Shown here in pieces: positions 49,651 through 62,764 of a stretch of DNA of 64,000 bases (position 1 is the stretch's first letter; each line of letters begins with the position of its first letter). The notes under the pieces were generated by a model that did no database searches, was not told where the DNA came from, and saw only the letters and a list, made by a program, of their open reading frames with translations. Source of the stretch: Phylloscopus collybita (taxonomy: Eukaryota; Chordata; Aves; Passeriformes; Phylloscopidae). The DNA is taken from positions 81,137,001-81,201,000 of the forward strand of contig JAJNNQ010000075.1 of NCBI GenBank assembly GCA_027886175.1. The letters are read 5' to 3'. The position numbers and the translations under genes were made by a program.

Positions 49651-51292
49651 ATTTGATGTATTTAATCCTTCATTTCCTTGCCTTTTGTTAGTAGTGTGCG
49701 AAAAACAAAAACCTCAGAAGTTCTGAAACAATCCTTCACCATTTCTGGCTTTTTTTTTTTGTTTTGTTTTGTGTAAACCTTGTTGGATAATTCAACTTCA
49801 GACATGGCACTTCCTGAAGCCCTCCATTTTGGCAGAGACATTTCTGCCAAATGAAATATATCACTCAGGTCCATTCTGATTTGCTTTTCTGTAAGTACCC
49901 AAAATTCAGTAAGGAAAGAAGGGACTGTTCTGGGGGCCATCTAACACAATCTGGTAGCTACTGTAAGTCGTCAGGAAAAACTCTTTTAGTCAGATTTCAA
50001 AAAAATCTAGAAACGAGCACTCTGAGTATTGGAAGGAGATCCAATAGCGACTGAATATTACTTTTTTGACTCTTTATCACAAAGAAGTGAATAGAGGCCT
50101 GAAGAAAGACTGCTTGGTAACTGAAGTGGTTGATACTGGCTTTGCATTTACAAACTATTTTGCTTTACAAATTCTTCATATGCTGTCTTTTCTTATTTGA
50201 AATGTAGACATTCTCTGATTAACCTCATTTAACTTTATCAGCATTTGAGGAGCAATGCAATTGATCTGAAGACAACCCAACATCCTTCCCTGATTGTTTT
50301 AAAGGCTGCTGATACTTAAGTTTGGTAACATTAAGATTTCACCTCATTCTTTTTCTTTCCATTTGTAAAAATTTCTTCTCTATTATGCTTTACATTCCAT
50401 TAGTCTGATTCTGTCTTTCTTTACCCAGTCTTGAAAATATATTTTTAATTTAATTAATGGAAACTAAAACCAAAATGTGAACTGATCTCTATTTTCATGA
50501 TATGTATCTTTCACTTCAGGAAAAAAAAAAATTGAAAAGAAGTTATGTGGTACAAATTCCCTTCTAGACAAATTTCATGCATCACTCACAATGGCTTAAG
50601 CTCCCTATTTTTAATCCTGATTTTAGGTAAACTGCAAACAGGAGGTAGTCATTCCCATTTTAAAGCTTACAGACTACTATTAAAAGAAACAAGAACACTT
50701 GCCAACTCTTGGTCACTCTACAAAAAGAAAATCATTACAGACTAGAATGATCTGGTTTTTACTGCAAAATTTTCCAGTTATACTGGCAGTTCCCTGAAAC
50801 TCAGTGTTCATAAAAAATGTCCATGATGAGCAGTATGGTTTTCAGTCAGAGGCTGACAACTTGTATCAAATTTTGAGGACCAGCAGATGGTGCTATTGCA
50901 GACGTCTATTTGGTTTGGTTTTGTTTAGTTGGGTTTTTTCTGATAAAAGCTGGCCATAAGCTCTTAAAAACTGCACTTATTGTCAGTCAAGGCCTGGTGT
51001 TTTTCAAAAACTGTGGATGTTCTTTCTATATAAGGCTGTATATCCAGTGGTGTTTTTTTTGTTAAAGATATGTTGTGGATTTTAGTCATATAAGCAACGT
51101 GATATTATAAGGTGAAAGGAAATTGCAGTATTTGCCTTGCTGGGATGGAGTGATAGTACTCAAGGAGAAATCAGTAACACGTTCCTGCAAAGACACAATA
51201 TTGTGGTTCTATATGGTCTAAATAATGCAGCTTGAAATTACTGTAATTGGAAGTGTTTCATTAGACTCTCTTAGGTCTAGAAATGTAAAAAT

Positions 51293-51336
51293 GAAAAGTT
51301 ATGCTATATGCTTCAAAGCACATAGCATAACTTTTC
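51293..51336. repeat. 19-bp near-perfect inverted repeat, 6-nt loop
   Basis: Arms 51293-51311 and 51318-51336 are reverse complements with one mismatch; loop TTCAAA. Confidence 0.82.
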
Positions 51337-51776
51337 TCTAGACAAGCAAAACACAAGTGAAACATCTCAAGACAGGGGCATCATTAAAGAAATGACAGTA
51401 CTTTGACAAATGCTGTAATTTATCAAAGGTACAAAGTTTTGTATGTTGGAGCAGAAATTGATCATTAGCTTCAGTAAAAAAGCAGAGAAGAAAAGGAAGA
51501 GAAAGTTGACAAAGAATCAAATTTAAAAATATAATAAAAGTTACAATAAAAAGATGTAGTGACTTTTCTTGACTGATACCAAGGAAAATATAAGCCCTCC
51601 CCTTTGAATTTTATTTTTGGAGGCAATTTCCCCATTGAACAGAGATCTGTAAGTACCTCTGTGACCAGGATGCTGGTATCCAGATACAGAATCTGTGGCA
51701 CAAGATGTTCAGTGAAAGAAGGCAAGTATGAACTGCCTTTCTCTCAAGGATGTTACATGAGTATTTATTTTCTGCA

Positions 51777-51782
<6 letters not shown>

Positions 51783-51820
<38 letters not shown>
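51783..51820. repeat. (TA)19 microsatellite
   Basis: 38 bp of alternating TA. Likely length-variable and able to extrude as a cruciform. Confidence 0.95.
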
Positions 51821-51823
<3 letters not shown>

Positions 51824-51832
51824 AAACAAAAG

Positions 51833-51862
51833 CTAGGGATTCTAAACTCTTAGAATCCCTAG
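51833..51862. repeat. Perfect 13-bp inverted repeat, 4-nt loop
   Basis: CTAGGGATTCTAA, loop ACTC, TTAGAATCCCTAG; 12 bp after the (TA)n tract. Confidence 0.85.
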
Positions 51863-54150
51863 TCAGCCCACTCAGCTTCCTGTCAGTGTGTTTCCTTTTT
51901 CTTTTTTTTTTTTTTCATTAAAGAGCAATGTGTAACCCTCTATGAAAATTTTGGGCAAAGACAACAATGGAAAGCAATACATTTATTTTCAATGTCCCAA
52001 AGAAGATTTTGTGTTCAAATCAGGCAATTTGGTAAATAAGATAAAGTGCTAATAATTTTAATTGAAGATAATAATTGGAAATTTAAATGCAAAAAATTAA
52101 GGACATTTTTCCAGTTGCTTAAAAAATAAAATTAAATGTAGCCTGGTTTATCCCAACATTTAGTCTCTCTTCTTAGACAACCAGAAAAAGATTTTTAACA
52201 AACAAATAACATTTCTCCTAAAGCCAGATAATTTTATCAATTCACTTTACACAGCTCACTCAACAACTGCTAAATAATGACAGATTTTGGGTCAAGCAGA
52301 TCTGGCTTAGGTCTGAGCTTTTCAATATAGTGGAAATATGCTTAATATCCAGTCCCCAGTATTTCATAATTCCAATACAGGCACCAGTCTCTGTGTGAAT
52401 TGTGCAAAAGTAGAAAAGTTCTGCCATTTCATGACTGCAGACAGACGTTTCCCCACCTCAGCTTTCTGCCTCTCCTCATTGCTACTTCAGCACTTACTGC
52501 AGGCACTCAGAGCAGCCTTGGTTTCAGGCATACAGCAAGAAATGGCTGCTGGAGCTGGCAACACACCCCTGGTTTTTCAAGCTTTGATCACACTCTAGGG
52601 AATATGGAGCACAGGCTCATAGCAACCTTTTTGATAGAGAGTTGATTGTGCCAAAGGAGGACGGAGGAACCAGAGGACGGTATGAAATGGCCACACAACT
52701 AGAGAAAAAATGAAAGTCATGCATAAACATTTTTGGTTTACGTTTTGCTTTGGATTGGTTTGGTTTGAGGAATTTTTTTTGTTGCTCTGAAAGCAATAAT
52801 CTTCCTAAGAAAAAAAAAGACCATGAGAAAGGAAGGCAGCACAGTAAGGGATTAAGCACATCAAAATGGCACCATGTGAAGGGTCCTTCAGTGTAATGAA
52901 GGAAGCAAGCTGTCTCACTCTTCACTCTCAAAGAATGTTGTCCAGTCATATGTTGTCCTGTCTCTTATTGTTGTCCTGACAGCTATTGTAAAACACAGAA
53001 GTAATTTTTAAATTTTTTTATTGTTAAAGTGATCCAGGGTATTCCAGAGTTGTAAAGACAGTGATATCCAACACAGATCTGCAGTATGTCATGATCACAC
53101 TATAGGGACTAGATATAGGGACAAAAGGAAGAATTAGACTCTGCTTCTCTGGACACTGCTGGACCTCCTTGAACTGAGAACAAGCCCAGGGAGAAGGGCT
53201 TTGCACCTTCTAACACAATGCTGTGGATCAGATGTGAATACATTGTCAGAAGGGATATTTAGACCATTCTCTCCACGTAAAAACACCTGTTACTTTTGCA
53301 GGTGTCCCAAAGAACTACACATAAGTAGTGTCTACTCTCCAGGCCTTTGTCTACATCAGCAAGTTTGGCCACCTTACACTTCCTACCTTACCACTACATG
53401 GTGCAAATCTGCTTGCTTCCAACAAAAAAAGCATTTTCTGGATCCTGAGGTTTTGGAGTGTTTTAAGTCTGCAGTCCCTTAGAGTTCTTCTCAGTATTTC
53501 TGTAGTGTGGTGCAAAAAGAGCTTTCTTTGGGAAAGACCTTGTGGTAGCCTAGATCTCAGGGAGGCCAGTACACTTTGCATTTCTGTGTGTTTCAGTGTC
53601 TTTAGTGCCTTGTCAGGGAGATGATAACTGGACATAGACAGAATAATCATTAATAAGAGCATTTATTAGAATCAGGTGTCAAGCTGTTACACTATGATAT
53701 GCTTTTAAAAAATCACTAAATGATGTGTTATGAATAAAAATATTTTTGTTTGTGTCTGAATGATAAGTATTAGTCATATGTGCAGTATTGTTGACTCTGA
53801 GAGGAAAACCTGGATAATATTTTAATACATAATACATAATACATAATACTACACATTGCATTTTGTATCCTTAACATTTTTATTGCATGCAAAAACAGAA
53901 AGTAAAAGACATTAAACTCTATAATTCTATGAAAAGCAAATACAGAATTATGTCAGACCTGTTAGTCAGATAACAAAAATATTTGAAAACTGTTTCATTA
54001 ACATACTAAAAGACCTCTGAAAAGCAGCAAAGGGATTTATCATGGTGCTAAAAGAAGTATGTTGATAAGTTAAAAATTCTTAAAAACATTGAACAATATT
54101 TTCTTGGAATTAAAAAAATAAAACCAGTGTGAGGAGAGTGCAACCTGTTT

Positions 54151-54316
54151 ATCATAGAATCACAGAATAGTTTGGGTTGGAAGGGACGTTTCAAAGGTAC
54201 TTAAGGACCAGTTAGCCCAACCACCCTGCAATGAGTAGGGACATCTGCATCTAGATCGGGTTTCTCAGAGTACAACCTGACTTTGAATGTTTCCAGGGAC
54301 AGGGGATGTACCTTCT
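54151..54316 (-). mobile_element. CR1 LINE 3'-end fragment
   Basis: Antisense CR1 3' terminus (ATCATAGAATCACAGAATAG, then TTTGGGTTGGAAGGGACG). It is followed by about 130 bp of the 3' region ('gactttgaatgtttccaggg') and then lost. Similar in kind to the fragment at 1045-1350. Confidence 0.88.
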
Positions 54317-57300
54317 CCCTGGGCTTTATCCCTAGCCTTATGGAAGTTCTAGCCCTCAAGGATTTGCCATACCTCATTTTATGCTCCACATGTCCAGAAT
54401 GAGTTGTTAAAGACATGGATTACATGGGTTGTATTGTTTACTGTCCTAGAACACCTGCACAGCAGAGCAAAGAGCAAATACTGATAGTGGTGCATTGGAA
54501 GTGATAGCATGTCGGGGCAATTTATGCAATTATATGCATAATTTTGAAGACTCAGGGTGTCCTGGGGCACTATTCCCTCTGCATATTCCCTCTTTCAGGG
54601 TCTACTCCTTCCACAGGTCTTCTGTTTCCTCTCCAGGAAACTCTCTGTTTCTCGTTGCTCACTCAAAGTATTCATTTGTACTTCCTGATCTGAGTCAGTA
54701 TTTGAATGTTGTGAAGAGTTTCTGACAAAGACACTGATCAAGAAAGGTAACATGACTGTTCAAGGGGACAAAATAATGATGAAATCTATCTATACTTCTA
54801 TTTCCCCTCCATCCTTTGTCTCCTATAAAGATTCCCTTACTGATAGGTAGAAGATGAAAGTATTTTTCTTACTTTGTTTTTTAATGCAGAGATTTTCTCC
54901 TGTGTGGAGATATTAGTTCCCAGCCACAGGGAATGGTGTTTAAGAGGAGTTTAAAGATGTAGGGAACAATTTAAGGAACTTATTACACATAATATAGTTA
55001 AGGCTGCAATTTTTATTCCTGAGAGTGTTAAGACTTTTTATTGTCCCTCTGCTACCTAATTGCATACAGAAAGGATCTCCATGGGTTTCACTCCGTGTTG
55101 GCACTGAAAAGTATCTTGGGAAAAAGATCTACATGCATTTTTATTAAAAGTACTGAGAGCATCTAATAAAGTGTCCAGGATGTTTGTCTATAGATCAACA
55201 GACACGCTAACATAAGACTTGGGTGTGTTTCTGCTGCTTAGCAACACATGCCAGAAAAGCAACCCTCTTTTCCTGCCCTTGCCTCTGTGCCAACTATTTT
55301 ACTTTCAGCTCTTTCTCAGCATGTTCATGAATGGTCTATCTGGGACCAATACACTATTTTAATATATTTCTTCTTTAGAAGAAGCACAGGATTGGTCATC
55401 AAAGCACAGATATTCAATTAGACAAATATTAATTTGCACTTTGTTTTTGTTCATACTGGCAAGGCACAGCTTTGCTGGCAGGGATGCAGCTGGCTTATTA
55501 CTGTTTACAGTATCAACATTTAACAGTGACTCAAAAGTTTTCTGGAGCTGTATGCAAAACATACCTCTAAATATTATATAAAATAACAAATAGTAAATAT
55601 AAATAGAATTATTTGTAAAAGGAAATGTTTCTTTTAGGAGTCCTTAGTATCCATATGCCCCTGCAAAACCATGAAATATTTGTCTCAGACTGAACAAAAA
55701 CTCTCTGGAAAGAAATTCTGGCATCATCCACCATCCGTCATCAAATCCATCATCTTTTCTATGATCACTTTTTTCTGTTTCTTTCAATTCTGTACACAAT
55801 GGCTGGACCACTTCAGTTTTTCTCCCTTTCAGTCCCTCTTTATGGGCTACTCTTCTTTGTTCAAAACATGACATACAGATCAGAAGCCCAGATGACTCTG
55901 AACTTCTGTGTCATGCAAGTCTCCTTTGAAAGGTTTAGTCCTTGAAGCAGTTCCAGATTTACTTTTCTCAGCCCTCACCTCATGGAAGACTTGGCTTATT
56001 TCTTTACCTTTGCTGTTTATCAATCATGTGGTTCTTAGCTTTACCATAATCTTAATTTATTAATAATTTCTTGCAGTGACGGCTGTGTCTGCAATTGCCT
56101 TATGATTAATCCTACCACCCAATAAAATCTTTCTTAGGTTTGGCAGAAATAGTAGGACAAGTTGGGTTTGTTTTTCTTAGATGATGGCACATAGGACGTG
56201 ATAATGGCAAGTAAGCAAGGTATTGTTTTCATAACATAGAAGATGATGGATATAGGAAAACTGTAAATGAAACTCAAGATCACTGTGACTTTTAGGCAGT
56301 CTGGGCAGAAGAAGACCCTGAGTAGTTATGGAGCAGCAATTTTTGGGTAGTTGTTAGAGCAACAGAAACCAATACAGACAATGTTGCAACAATGCTTGAT
56401 TTGTCCTTGTCGCATGTCATCCTTGTGAATGACAGAGGCAATTTATTTTATAACTGAAAGGCTTGGTTGTACCTACCTGGGTTCCATTATGTGAAGCCAC
56501 AGTCAAGGCTACAACAACAAAAGTCAAGTTCTGACAAAAAATTTGAGGCATAAAGGAGGGATACAGCAGACATAGTCACAATACCTGTAATATGTGCCCT
56601 TAAAACCGTGATTCATGACACTACAAAGAGCAGCCTCCCAGACTGAGGGGGGTCACACTCCCCCTGAACTCATTCTCAAAGATTGCATTGAAGATGAATT
56701 GGACCCTACAGGTAAGAGGCCTTTGTAAGTAAGTGTTAAAAATCAGAGGCGCCCGTTCAGCAGTCTCACACTGTGTGCAGTTGTTTCCTTGCTTTTCTTA
56801 ATGGTCCTGAACTACTCCTGAATAGCATTCACTGAAAGCACCAGGAGGGATTTGGAAAAAAAAAAAAAAAAAAAAAAAAAAAGTGAAACTACAGCAATTC
56901 TCCAAACCTTGTTTATTGAATGTCAAGCTGAGAGCAGTTATTGACCCAGGGGGATTACAGTTTATTCAGGGTGCCAAGTAATTATAGAAGTGACATTAGA
57001 TCATCATTTACGCTCACAGTATAGTCATGAATGACAATGTCAGCTAAAACAAGGACAAATGAGAAAGAGCCCACAGTTTACAATATTCCTGAGAAGCATT
57101 GCACAGGGGGTAAGTAAATGAGTGTTGTCTGGTCTAGTAGCTGCTCATTTCCATTGAAAATTACCACCTGCTGTTCTCAGTGGCAGTTAACACTAATATG
57201 AGAATCCCTGAGCCAAAGCAATAAACTAACAGCAAATGTTGTTTTCTGTTTTCTGTCTTTTCACTTAGGTAACAGATAGAGGAAATTACAGAAAAGACCT

Positions 57301-58201
57301 CTTAAGCAGAAAGCTTTGGTACTCAGCAAATGCACCCTTTTATCGGGAAATTCTGTAATAGGGTTTTGCAAAACTTGCAGTACTTGCCTAAATTCATACG
57401 AGTTATTCATTTACAAGTCAGGTAGCAGTCGCCTTTGCATGTTTTCCACACAGTGCTTTCCAGATTAAATTCCAAAATATGCAGACTCATCTGCTAGAAA
57501 TATGAGAACTCCTCAAATTGGAAATACTCTACTGGTCTCTGGCATCAGTATAATCACATTGCCTTATACAGATCTGCAAGCAAAACTGAATATCCAACTC
57601 AGGAACATTCAGAAAAAAATATCTTTTTAAAATTGCTAATGTCAGGATAACCAAGGGGGCTTTTGACATAGTACACTAGCTTTGCAAACAGGAAGGCTGA
57701 AGGAAATTCTTGAAGGTCATTAGGATGTAGTCTTCCACTTGGTAAGATGAGATTGTTCTGCAAAAATATTTCTAGGAACCCAACCCTAGCAGCTGAAAGA
57801 CCAGTGAAGGTAGGAGAGAGTGCATGCACAGTAGCCCTCTCACTGCAGCTTGGACAGAGAAAGCTATTTAGCAAAGCAGCCAATCTCACAAGAAAGAGAA
57901 AATAACAAAGTACTCTGCTCACTTTATGATCAAAAGATATCAAGAAAAATTTTACACTGAGTTAATTTTTCAGCTTTCTTTTTTTTTGCTTTACACAATC
58001 TAAAAAGAAAATCAAGTAGTTCCACTTAGGAAAGGGTACTCCTAACTAAAACAGCACAAATTTTATTCCCCTCCTCCTCTGAATTATCATTACATCAAGT
58101 CTTCTGAAGTAAAGGTCTTTTTTTATAGCTCCTATGGAAAAGAGAAAATACTGTTTTTCTTCTTTATTTTTCATGTCAAGTTCTCCTTCTCTATCATGTA
58201 G
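54317..58201. other. AT-rich unique segment, no gene seen
   Basis: Contains a 27-A run at 56856-56882. No recognised family. Open frames on both strands are within the chance range. Confidence 0.5.
56856..56882 (+). repeat. Poly(A) run (27 A)
   Basis: Uninterrupted A run. The upstream 150 bp is not a family I recognise. Confidence 0.85.
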
Positions 58202-58275
58202 GTTGTGGAAGATGGGTCCCAAAGGCAAAGGAAAGAAAAAACTTGAAAAAAATAAGGAAGACATAAAAGGAGCAA
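58202..58275 (+). CDS. Candidate start-codon exon, unidentified (low confidence)
   Basis: A strong pyrimidine tract ending CTTCTCTATCATGTAG gives an acceptor at 58200-58201. Ten bases later an ATG in strong context (GAAGATGG) opens at 58212. The frame reads MGPKGKGKKKLEKNKEDIKG then A, up to a fair donor GCAA|GTAAAC. It would be an exon with 10 nt of 5' UTR and 21 codons plus one base (exit phase one). The lysine-rich start resembles the N-termini of many axonemal and coiled-coil proteins in composition only; I cannot name a gene. An alternative donor lies a few bases downstream (CTG|GTCAGT). A-rich DNA gives lysine runs by chance. Confidence 0.25.
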
Positions 58276-58559
58276 GTAAACTGGTCAGTAACTACCTTGT
58301 TTTGTATATTTATTATGTAATATGTATATTTAATAATATGTATATTTATTATGTTCATACTAATTTCTGCAAGCATAGAAGCAGTTAAATGCCTACCTGA
58401 AATCTTCAATCTGCAAATCTCTTACCTACAACCCCATTTATATGTGTATTCTGTGAATATACAAGTGTCTGTACATAACCGCACTCACATCATGGTTAAA
58501 CTTTTACACGCTCTATGTTTTACTTGGCAGAGTCTTGCTAAGTTACTCCTGTTCCTGAA

Positions 58560-59035
58560 GAAAGAATTTTTGCTGACTACAGGCCACACCTGGAATACTC
58601 TATCCAGTTTTGATCTCTCCAGCTCAAAAGAGGGAGGTTGGAGTGAGTCCAGCACAAGACCAGTAAGGAGCTGAGACAATTAAAAGCTTGGTATATAAAG
58701 AAAGGTAGGAGAATTCGAGTTTGTAATGAGAAAGCTCAGATGGACCTCAGTTTTCCAATATCTGAAAGGAAATTAAAGAGAAGATGGAGATGTTCTCTTC
58801 AGGAGGATGCATGACAACAGGAGAAAAGAATATAAGCACAAGCTTCTTCAGGGTAAATTCAGTTTGTGTAAAAGTCCTACACAAAGAGAACAACTGAGAT
58901 TTGGGATAGGTTGCCCAAAAGAATCTCTCTGTTTTAAATATTCAAGACTTAATTTGAAAATCCTAATCTGAGTAAGACTTGCTTTCACAAGAAGTCTCTG
59001 GCAGATGACCTCCAGATGTTCCTTTGAACCTAGAT
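58560..59035 (+). mobile_element. Old, strongly diverged CR1 LINE fragment
   Basis: Plus-strand order matches the CR1 ORF2 C-terminus and 3' end: 'acctggaatactctatccag', 'agtgagtccagcacaagacc', a LysTyrLeuLys-like 'caatatctgaaagg', 'gataggttgcccaaaagaatc' and 'gacctccagatgttccttt'. Divergence is high and the terminal tail is missing. Confidence 0.65.
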
Positions 59036-62000
59036 TTTTCCATGAGTTGCTATTACTCAGGTTCCCTTTTTACAAATGGATATGAAAATGTTTAGAATAT
59101 AGTTTAAAGGTATTTGAACCTACAATCCAAAGACTACGGTATTTTGACCTGCTTCTGCATGTATCCTTGGTCTGAAACAAGAGCCAAGTGGTCAGTAGTA
59201 TAAAAAGTACTGTTGCAGCTAGCTGCAAGGAATTTTTCCAGAAGCTAAGGAAAGGGATACAGCACTGGAAACACTAATGAAAACTGGCATGTGAAATAAT
59301 CAAGTATCTGTTCCACAGTGATGAAAGAAAAGAAACTATAGTGTAGTTTCCTGGTGTTTTCATGCAGACAGTGTTTCCCTAAATCTCTTTATACCCTCAA
59401 GCCAAAGAGAAGAAATTAGAAGATATGCTTTTGCATCTAAAAAGAAAGGAAGGAGGAGGGAAGTGGCAGAGCAAAGGATAAGAAACAAGGATTACAATGT
59501 GTGGTTGGAGCTAAAACCCCACCTGTCTTTTTAAACATAAACACGTTTTGGGGTGGCAATAACTATCAATGTCTAAACTAGCATCAAGAGCATGAGATCC
59601 TTGTCAGTGTGTATGAATAACTCTACACCTAGACACAGTGCTTTTAGCTTGTTGCATGTATTTCAACACAAATGAGTGTTTTCTGCTGCTGATGATATGT
59701 TTTGCATTAACAAAATGTTTAAGATTCTAAAATATTACGAGAATACAATACATGAATTTTGTCCAAGTGCTGTGTTTTGTCCAAAAGACAGCAGGATTCC
59801 TCTTGTATTGAATCCAACACTGTTTCTATGGTTCTAAATGTTGCCCATCACAATTAATTAAAAGACAGAAAACATCTTATAATGAGACAATTTGGGATCT
59901 TAGCAGTTGGTTACCATTAAAGCCAGGGTTCAATCCATCTTCAAAGCTCATCTCATTTGTGCATCTGATCTCAGGGAATAATCATTGCTTAAGATAAAAT
60001 TTACCATGGCATACTAACAACAAACAAAGTGTTGTAGTAGACATTGAAATGCCTGTTTCCTGCAATTCAAGTATTCAAGGCATTTGTACTCTGAGACTTA
60101 GATTAAAGCAGTCATATTGTCCTAACATTTTGCCTAAATCCTACATTTCTCTTGCAATGTAACAGTGAAGTTAGGTTAGAAAGCAAGACATCCTCATTAC
60201 AGAATAATTCTGACACCTAATAGTTAATCTGCCTCACACAATGCAACAGAGTGAGAGTGATATGTGTGCAAAGCTGCAGGAAAAATGAAGGTTTATTTTA
60301 ATGGATGTAGGATTTTACATCACCCTTGGCTACAGGAACTTAAGCACAAAAGAACAGTTCCTTGTGTAGGAATTACAGTGTTAGTTAGACAATAACCCCT
60401 CAATGAAAAACATCTAAAGTCTCAAATTCTCTTTTTCTGACAGTGCTAGGAAGGAAGTCCATTACCTTCAGCAAAGCTGAGAAATAATGAAATACTTCTC
60501 TTACAATATTTTTCTGTTCTAAGAAAAAATGCAATAACATCGTAGTTCATAAATCAACACTGTTTTCTGGCTGGAGTAAGAGGAACAGGGTTATGTTCTG
60601 GAGCAAGCTGGTCTCTAAAATATTCATGTTTTCATTCTGTTTTCTGACAAACACAGCGAGCACAAACAAATCACCATTTCTGATAGGAACAGAGAAAATC
60701 TTTGCAAACAGAATTCACATCTGAAAGATTAATATTTTATTGTGGGAGATTTTTATACAAAATAGTCCTATAGCAACAAAATTACATGAAATTTTGAGGG
60801 CTTTTTCTCTAAATTCAAAATTTCTATTAATCTTAAATCAAAGACTTATATAGTTTAGTTATATAGAACTTAGTGATGTAACTGATTCTATTTTCTGTTT
60901 CTCAGCCAAATTCCATGGTCAAAGACCTATATTTTCCTTATTAATGCAATGGGAATAGAAATTTTTATACTATTATATGCAGTGTTCATGGATTCTTATG
61001 AAGCCCAAGAAAGATAACTCACAAAGAAATTTTAGAGACATAAGTTTTCATGCAACTGCAATGTATATCCTAAATTTCTAAAGTCTCCTTTTCTGTTGAA
61101 AAGATAATATTGAAAAGAAAGTTTAATACTATTGTCTCAGGTTCTGCTGCTGAGTGTCTCTGATCACAGCTTCTTTCTTCATCAGCCAGGAGAACTTCTT
61201 TGCTATAAACTTTAGGAGTGCAAGAGATAAAATGTCCATTCTGTGCCATATTCTCATTTAAAAGGAGCAAGTGCCAGCAAAATGGTTTCACTGGGTAATA
61301 TTTCCATGACCACTTGTTTACTGTGCAGCTACAGGTTTATGTGAATATTCCTTTAGGTCATATGTATCTACCTGATATATTTAACCTGGTACAGGGCAGG
61401 TACAAAATCAGACATGCATTTCCCGACATTTTGGCATACAGGCTACACCTACTCCTGTACTTTGACAGGTAGATCAATTATTCAGTGCAAGAGGTAAGTT
61501 ACCTCGTAGAAATCCTAATTTTGAAGGTGTTTGCACAGCTACATTGCAGCAGAAAATTATTTCTATTTTCATTAAAAAAGCCAAAGTTTTAGAGTGACTG
61601 TATCTTTTGTTTAGGTCTGAGAGGATGCTTGTTTTCTTTGCCTTCTGAAGGTTGAATATCATCATACTTACAGGTAAAAATTGTGGCTCAAAAGTTGTTT
61701 TGATTCCATGGCACTGCTGTTACTGATTTAAATAAAACTTACTCAATATATACTGTCATAACTATACAGAGTTATCCAAAGCTCTCAAAGCTTCAAGGAT
61801 TGCATGGGCTTTTTAAATTTCAGTATAATATATTGTAAAGATTTATTGCATATTAAATATATGGGGGTTTTTAAAGTTTCTTTCCATACTATCTTTAACC
61901 ACACAAGCATGGAAAAAGCAATAGTCAACCCTTTTGTTTTAAGAAATGGCATGTACTGTAATATTTGGTTTTTCTTTGTCTTCTGAAATGTATAAACACA

Positions 62001-62728
62001 GACAAGTCAAAAACAGACTAATTCATTTCATTATGTTGTTTGACTTGCTCTCCAAAAGCAGTTTATTTTATAAAGCTTATCTGAAGAGCTGATCAGATTT
62101 CATAGTAATTTGTGCCTTCAGAACATTGAATAGTGATGTATCAAAGAAACTAAACGGCACATTGTTTTCCTAAAACGTTTGCATTTGGCTCAGTAAGTTT
62201 ATTAGGTGTCTGAAAAGGCTTCTGACATCTTCTTAGAAGTATTTTTTTTTTTTCCCCGAAGCTTTGGCCTTAAAAGGATTGGGATTGTCAGGTCTGTTAG
62301 ACGGATAGAAATGTTCCAAAAATAAATTTACAAATGTAAAATATTATCAAAAGTGGGACTATTTTAGGGACGATATTGCATAACTAAAATATAACTCATT
62401 CCATTGCAGTCATATATACGTCCAGCATTCAGCCTCTGGCTGGGAACATGCTGCATACAGGACTTCAGATGTATCAGAAAGCTTTATTTATTTTTCTTTT
62501 GTCTACCTATATAATCCAGAAAACCATGGGATAAGGAATCCCACAAGGATTACAGAGGATGAGGTTCTCAAATCTTGAATTCTTTTTTCTAATGTTTTTG
62601 TTTGTTTTTTAAGGTCTTATTGCTTTCCAGATTATTTTTAGTGTTTCTTGGACTAAAGACTAAAAGAAATCTTACGGAAATTCTCATAAGAAATACAAAT
62701 AGACAAACCTGTCCATTTTCTTATTATA

Positions 62729-62764
<36 letters not shown>

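Larger units (their letters stand above)
49651..54150. other. AT-rich unique segment, no gene seen
   Basis: Holds a (TA)n microsatellite and two hairpins (listed). The open frames here (for example 52338-52598, 53201-53482, 53328-53624 on +) lack paired splice sites and overlap each other in different frames. Confidence 0.5.
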
